NCBI GenBank assembly: GCA_036675035.1
Contig: JAKFFO010000142.1
Span: 1 to 54,871, forward strand
DNA length: 54,871 nt
Direction: 5' to 3'
Source of the DNA: MESE01 sp036675035
GTDB lineage: Bacteria > Pseudomonadota > Gammaproteobacteria > Burkholderiales > Burkholderiaceae_D
Of the stretch, positions 52,831 to 54,871 are shown in pieces (positions within the stretch are counted from its first letter, which is position 1; every line of letters begins with the position of its first letter). Under the pieces are notes generated by a model. The model ran no database searches. It was not told the origin of the DNA and saw nothing but the letters and a program-made list of their open reading frames with translations. Made by a program: the position numbers and the translations under genes.

Positions 52831-53359
52831 CACTGCCGTGCCGCCAGTCGATAGGCGCATCGATGGCAGCCGGGAATTGGCGGCTGGTGCGGCACCGGCT
52901 GCACCGCTGTCGAAGGACTTGTTCGCGACAGTGGTAGCAAATGCGCCGCTGATCTCGATCGATTTGCTTGTCGAAGATGCGAATGGAAGCATTTTGCTCG
53001 GCTTGCGCACCAATCCGCCGGCAAAAGGATGCTGGTTTGCTCCGGGAGGCAGAGTGCGCAAGAACGAACCGCTCGATACCGCGTTTTCCCGGATCGCGCT
53101 GGAAGAACTTGGCCTGCATGCTGAAAGAGCTGCGTTCCCGATCGCGGGCGTATATGAACACTTTTACGACATAAATTTCGCTGGTACCGAAAATGCGAGC
53201 ACGCATTACGTGGTGCTCGCCTACCGTTTGCCCGTCGATCCGGCTTCGCTGCGGCTGCCACCCGACCAGCACAGCCAGTATCAATGGATGGCACCGGACC
53301 AGATCCTTCTGCATCCGGATGTGCATCCCTATACCAAAGCCTACTTTGAACTGACTTGA
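52820..53359 (+). CDS. GDP-mannose mannosyl hydrolase (Nudix)
   Basis: The 179-residue protein has the GDP-mannose hydrolase variant of the Nudix box, with GGRVRKNE at 76-83 and AFSRIALEELGL, where canonical RE..EE residues are replaced as in Gmm/WcaH. It splits GDP-mannose into GDP and mannose and may set the GDP-mannose pool of the polysaccharide pathway. The first 40 residues are extra compared with the E. coli enzyme. The start overlaps the wcaJ-type gene by 11 bases, and its stop precedes manC by 2 bases, so all three are one operon. Confidence 0.92.
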   Translation: MRIDTAVPPVDRRIDGSRELAAGAAPAAPLSKDLFATVVANAPLISIDLLVEDANGSILLGLRTNPPAKGCWFAPGGRVRKNEPLDTAFSRIALEELGLHAERAAFPIAGVYEHFYDINFAGTENASTHYVVLAYRLPVDPASLRLPPDQHSQYQWMAPDQILLHPDVHPYTKAYFELT

Positions 53360-53361
53360 CC

Positions 53362-54783
53362 ATGCCTACATCACCCTTGATTCCTGTCATCCTCTGCGGT
53401 GGCTCCGGCACCCGGCTCTGGCCGCTGTCGCGCGAAAGCTATCCGAAGCAATTCCTGCGTCTGCTCGGCAAGGAAAGTCTGCTGCAACAGACGGTACAAA
53501 GGCTCAATGGAATCGACCATGCAGGCGCTCCATTGCTTGTGTGCAATGAGTCTTCGCGTTTCGTCGCTGCCGAGCAATTGCGCGAAATCGGTATCGACAA
53601 CGCGCAGATTCTGCTGGAGCCGATGCGGCGCAACACCGCTCCGGCAATTGCAAGTGCCGCGCTGCATGCACTGTCGCAATACGAAGATCCGCTGTTACTG
53701 GTGCTGCCGTCAGATCATGTGATCAAGGATCATGATGCTTTTTGCACCGCGATCCATTTTGCGCGACAGGCGGCCGATGCCGGCGACCTGGTCACGTTCG
53801 GCATCAAGCCGAGCGGCCCAGAGACCGGATATGGCTATATCCGCGCCGCTTCGACCGAGACTACGGTCGCGCAACCGGTGCTCGAATTCGTGGAAAAACC
53901 CAATCGCGCCACAGCCGAGCAATATATTGCCAGCGGAAACTATTACTGGAACAGCGGCATGTTTCTGTTCAGGGCAAGTCGCTATATCGAGGAATTGACG
54001 CGCCACGAACCAAAAATCGTGGAAGCGTGCCGCAATGCGGTCGAACTTGCGAAAAAGGATTTCGATTTCATTCGACTGGATACGCAGTCCTATGCGGCGA
54101 GCCCCGATAAGGCGATCGATTACGCGGTCATGGAGCGTACCGATCGCGCATCGATGATCCCGTTGAGCGCCAACTGGAGCGATATAGGCTCATGGGCGTC
54201 GGTATGGGATGTCGCTGACAAGGATGCAAGCAACAACGCGACCAGCGGCGATGTACTTACGCAGGATTGCGAGAATTGCCTGATTCACGGCACGACCCGC
54301 CTGGTCGCCGCGGTCGGATTGCAAAACATCGCGATCGTCGAGACCGCCGATGCAATCCTGGTCATGGATGCCAGCCGCGCACAGGATACGAAAAAACTGG
54401 TTTCCGGATTGCTCGACAGCGAACGTACCGAGGCGACCCAGCATCGCGAAATATTTCGTCCGTGGGGATCATACGATTCGATCGGCAACGGCCAGCGCTT
54501 CCAGGTCAAGCGCATTACCGTCAAGCAAGGCGCAAAGTTGTCGCTGCAAATGCATCACCATCGCGCAGAACATTGGGTGGTCGTCTGCGGCACCGCAAAG
54601 ATCACCAATGGCGACAAGGAATATCTGCTGACCGAGAATCAATCCACCTACATTCCGGTCGGCGTCGTTCACTCACTTGAAAACCCCGGGAAGATGCCAC
54701 TCGAACTGATCGAAATTCAATCCGGCGGATATCTGGGGGAGGACGATATCGTTCGCTTGCAGGATCGCTACGGCCGCACATGA
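53362..54783 (+). CDS. manC: mannose-1-phosphate guanylyltransferase / mannose-6-phosphate isomerase
   Basis: The bifunctional enzyme makes GDP-mannose from mannose-1-phosphate and GTP, and in many cases also interconverts mannose-6-phosphate and fructose-6-phosphate. The 473-residue protein has the pyrophosphorylase signature GGSGTRLWPLSRESYPKQF at 14-32, FVEKP near 175, and a C-terminal cupin domain with RPWGSYDSI and MHHHRAEHW, the metal site of the isomerase. The ATG at 53362 is chosen; a TTG at 53356 would overlap the Nudix stop. Confidence 0.96.
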   Translation: MPTSPLIPVILCGGSGTRLWPLSRESYPKQFLRLLGKESLLQQTVQRLNGIDHAGAPLLVCNESSRFVAAEQLREIGIDNAQILLEPMRRNTAPAIASAALHALSQYEDPLLLVLPSDHVIKDHDAFCTAIHFARQAADAGDLVTFGIKPSGPETGYGYIRAASTETTVAQPVLEFVEKPNRATAEQYIASGNYYWNSGMFLFRASRYIEELTRHEPKIVEACRNAVELAKKDFDFIRLDTQSYAASPDKAIDYAVMERTDRASMIPLSANWSDIGSWASVWDVADKDASNNATSGDVLTQDCENCLIHGTTRLVAAVGLQNIAIVETADAILVMDASRAQDTKKLVSGLLDSERTEATQHREIFRPWGSYDSIGNGQRFQVKRITVKQGAKLSLQMHHHRAEHWVVVCGTAKITNGDKEYLLTENQSTYIPVGVVHSLENPGKMPLELIEIQSGGYLGEDDIVRLQDRYGRT

Positions 54784-54871
54784 CATGTCCCGGACTATAG
54801 ACTCGGTCGCGAAAAGATTTTACTTTTCCGGCCGGTATTTTCACCCTCTCTCCGGGAGCTGAGGATTACCA
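54784..54871. other. end of window, no gene seen
   Basis: These 88 bases follow manC and show no open gene. They contain a CTCCGGGAG short palindrome near 54853-54861. The next gene of the exopolysaccharide cluster probably begins beyond the window. Confidence 0.5.

Noticed and set aside
1..54871. CRISPR array or insertion sequence
   Set aside because: No regularly spaced identical repeats and no transposase gene were seen anywhere.

Overview
The window looks like a betaproteobacterial chromosome, most likely Burkholderiales and Oxalobacteraceae-like. This rests on gene order (rpoE-mucA-mucB-mucD-grx-lepA-lepB-rnc-era-recO-pdxJ-acpS-nagZ-uvrC; rpmF-plsX-fabH-fabD-fabG-acpP-fabF) and on the protein sequences. 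No species can be named from sequence reading alone.

Bases 1 to about 15225 are one end of an integrated mobile element, probably an integrative conjugative element with an F-type (MPF-F) type IV secretion system. From the left edge it carries the 3' part of traN, a small secreted protein, traF, traH and traG on the + strand. The visible TraN carries a C-terminal glycoside hydrolase family 16 (GH16) domain after a proline-rich linker. Downstream is a small inner-membrane protein on the opposite strand. Then comes a cargo block that resembles a defence module: a 1061-residue Upf1/Dna2-like SF1 helicase, a beta-propeller/TPR protein, and a convergent CoiA-like nuclease with a zinc finger. A hairpin-rich 757-base gene-free stretch follows, then an excisionase-like gene and a tyrosine integrase. 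The integrase lies beside the 3' end of a tRNA-Cys gene, the likely attachment site. The other end of the element is outside the window.

Bases 15225 to 30781 are ordinary core genome on the - strand: tRNA-Cys, tRNA-Gly, pgsA and uvrC, then the run nagZ, acpS, pdxJ, recO, era, rnc, a DUF4845 gene, lepB and lepA with short gaps or 4-base overlaps, and finally the sigma-E unit (rpoE, anti-sigma mucA/rseA, mucB/rseB, the periplasmic protease mucD, and a glutaredoxin-like gene). A good sigma-E-type promoter precedes rpoE.

Bases 30782 to 37675 hold a YgfX-like membrane protein and the fatty-acid synthesis cluster (fabF, acpP, fabG, fabD, fabH, plsX) with rpmF and yceD. Bases 37782 to 42666 hold maf and an RsmI-like methyltransferase on +, then sppA, a Rieske protein, a phosphoglycolate-phosphatase-like HAD protein and rluC on -. 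Bases 43243 to 50851 hold rne, moaA and moeA on +, then rmuC and a group II truncated haemoglobin on -.

Bases 51424 to the end open an exopolysaccharide cluster on +: a WcaJ-type initiating sugar transferase, a GDP-mannose mannosyl hydrolase and a ManC-type bifunctional enzyme. It probably continues past the window.

The two items most worth attention are the TraN-GH16 fusion and the helicase/propeller-TPR/CoiA-nuclease block.
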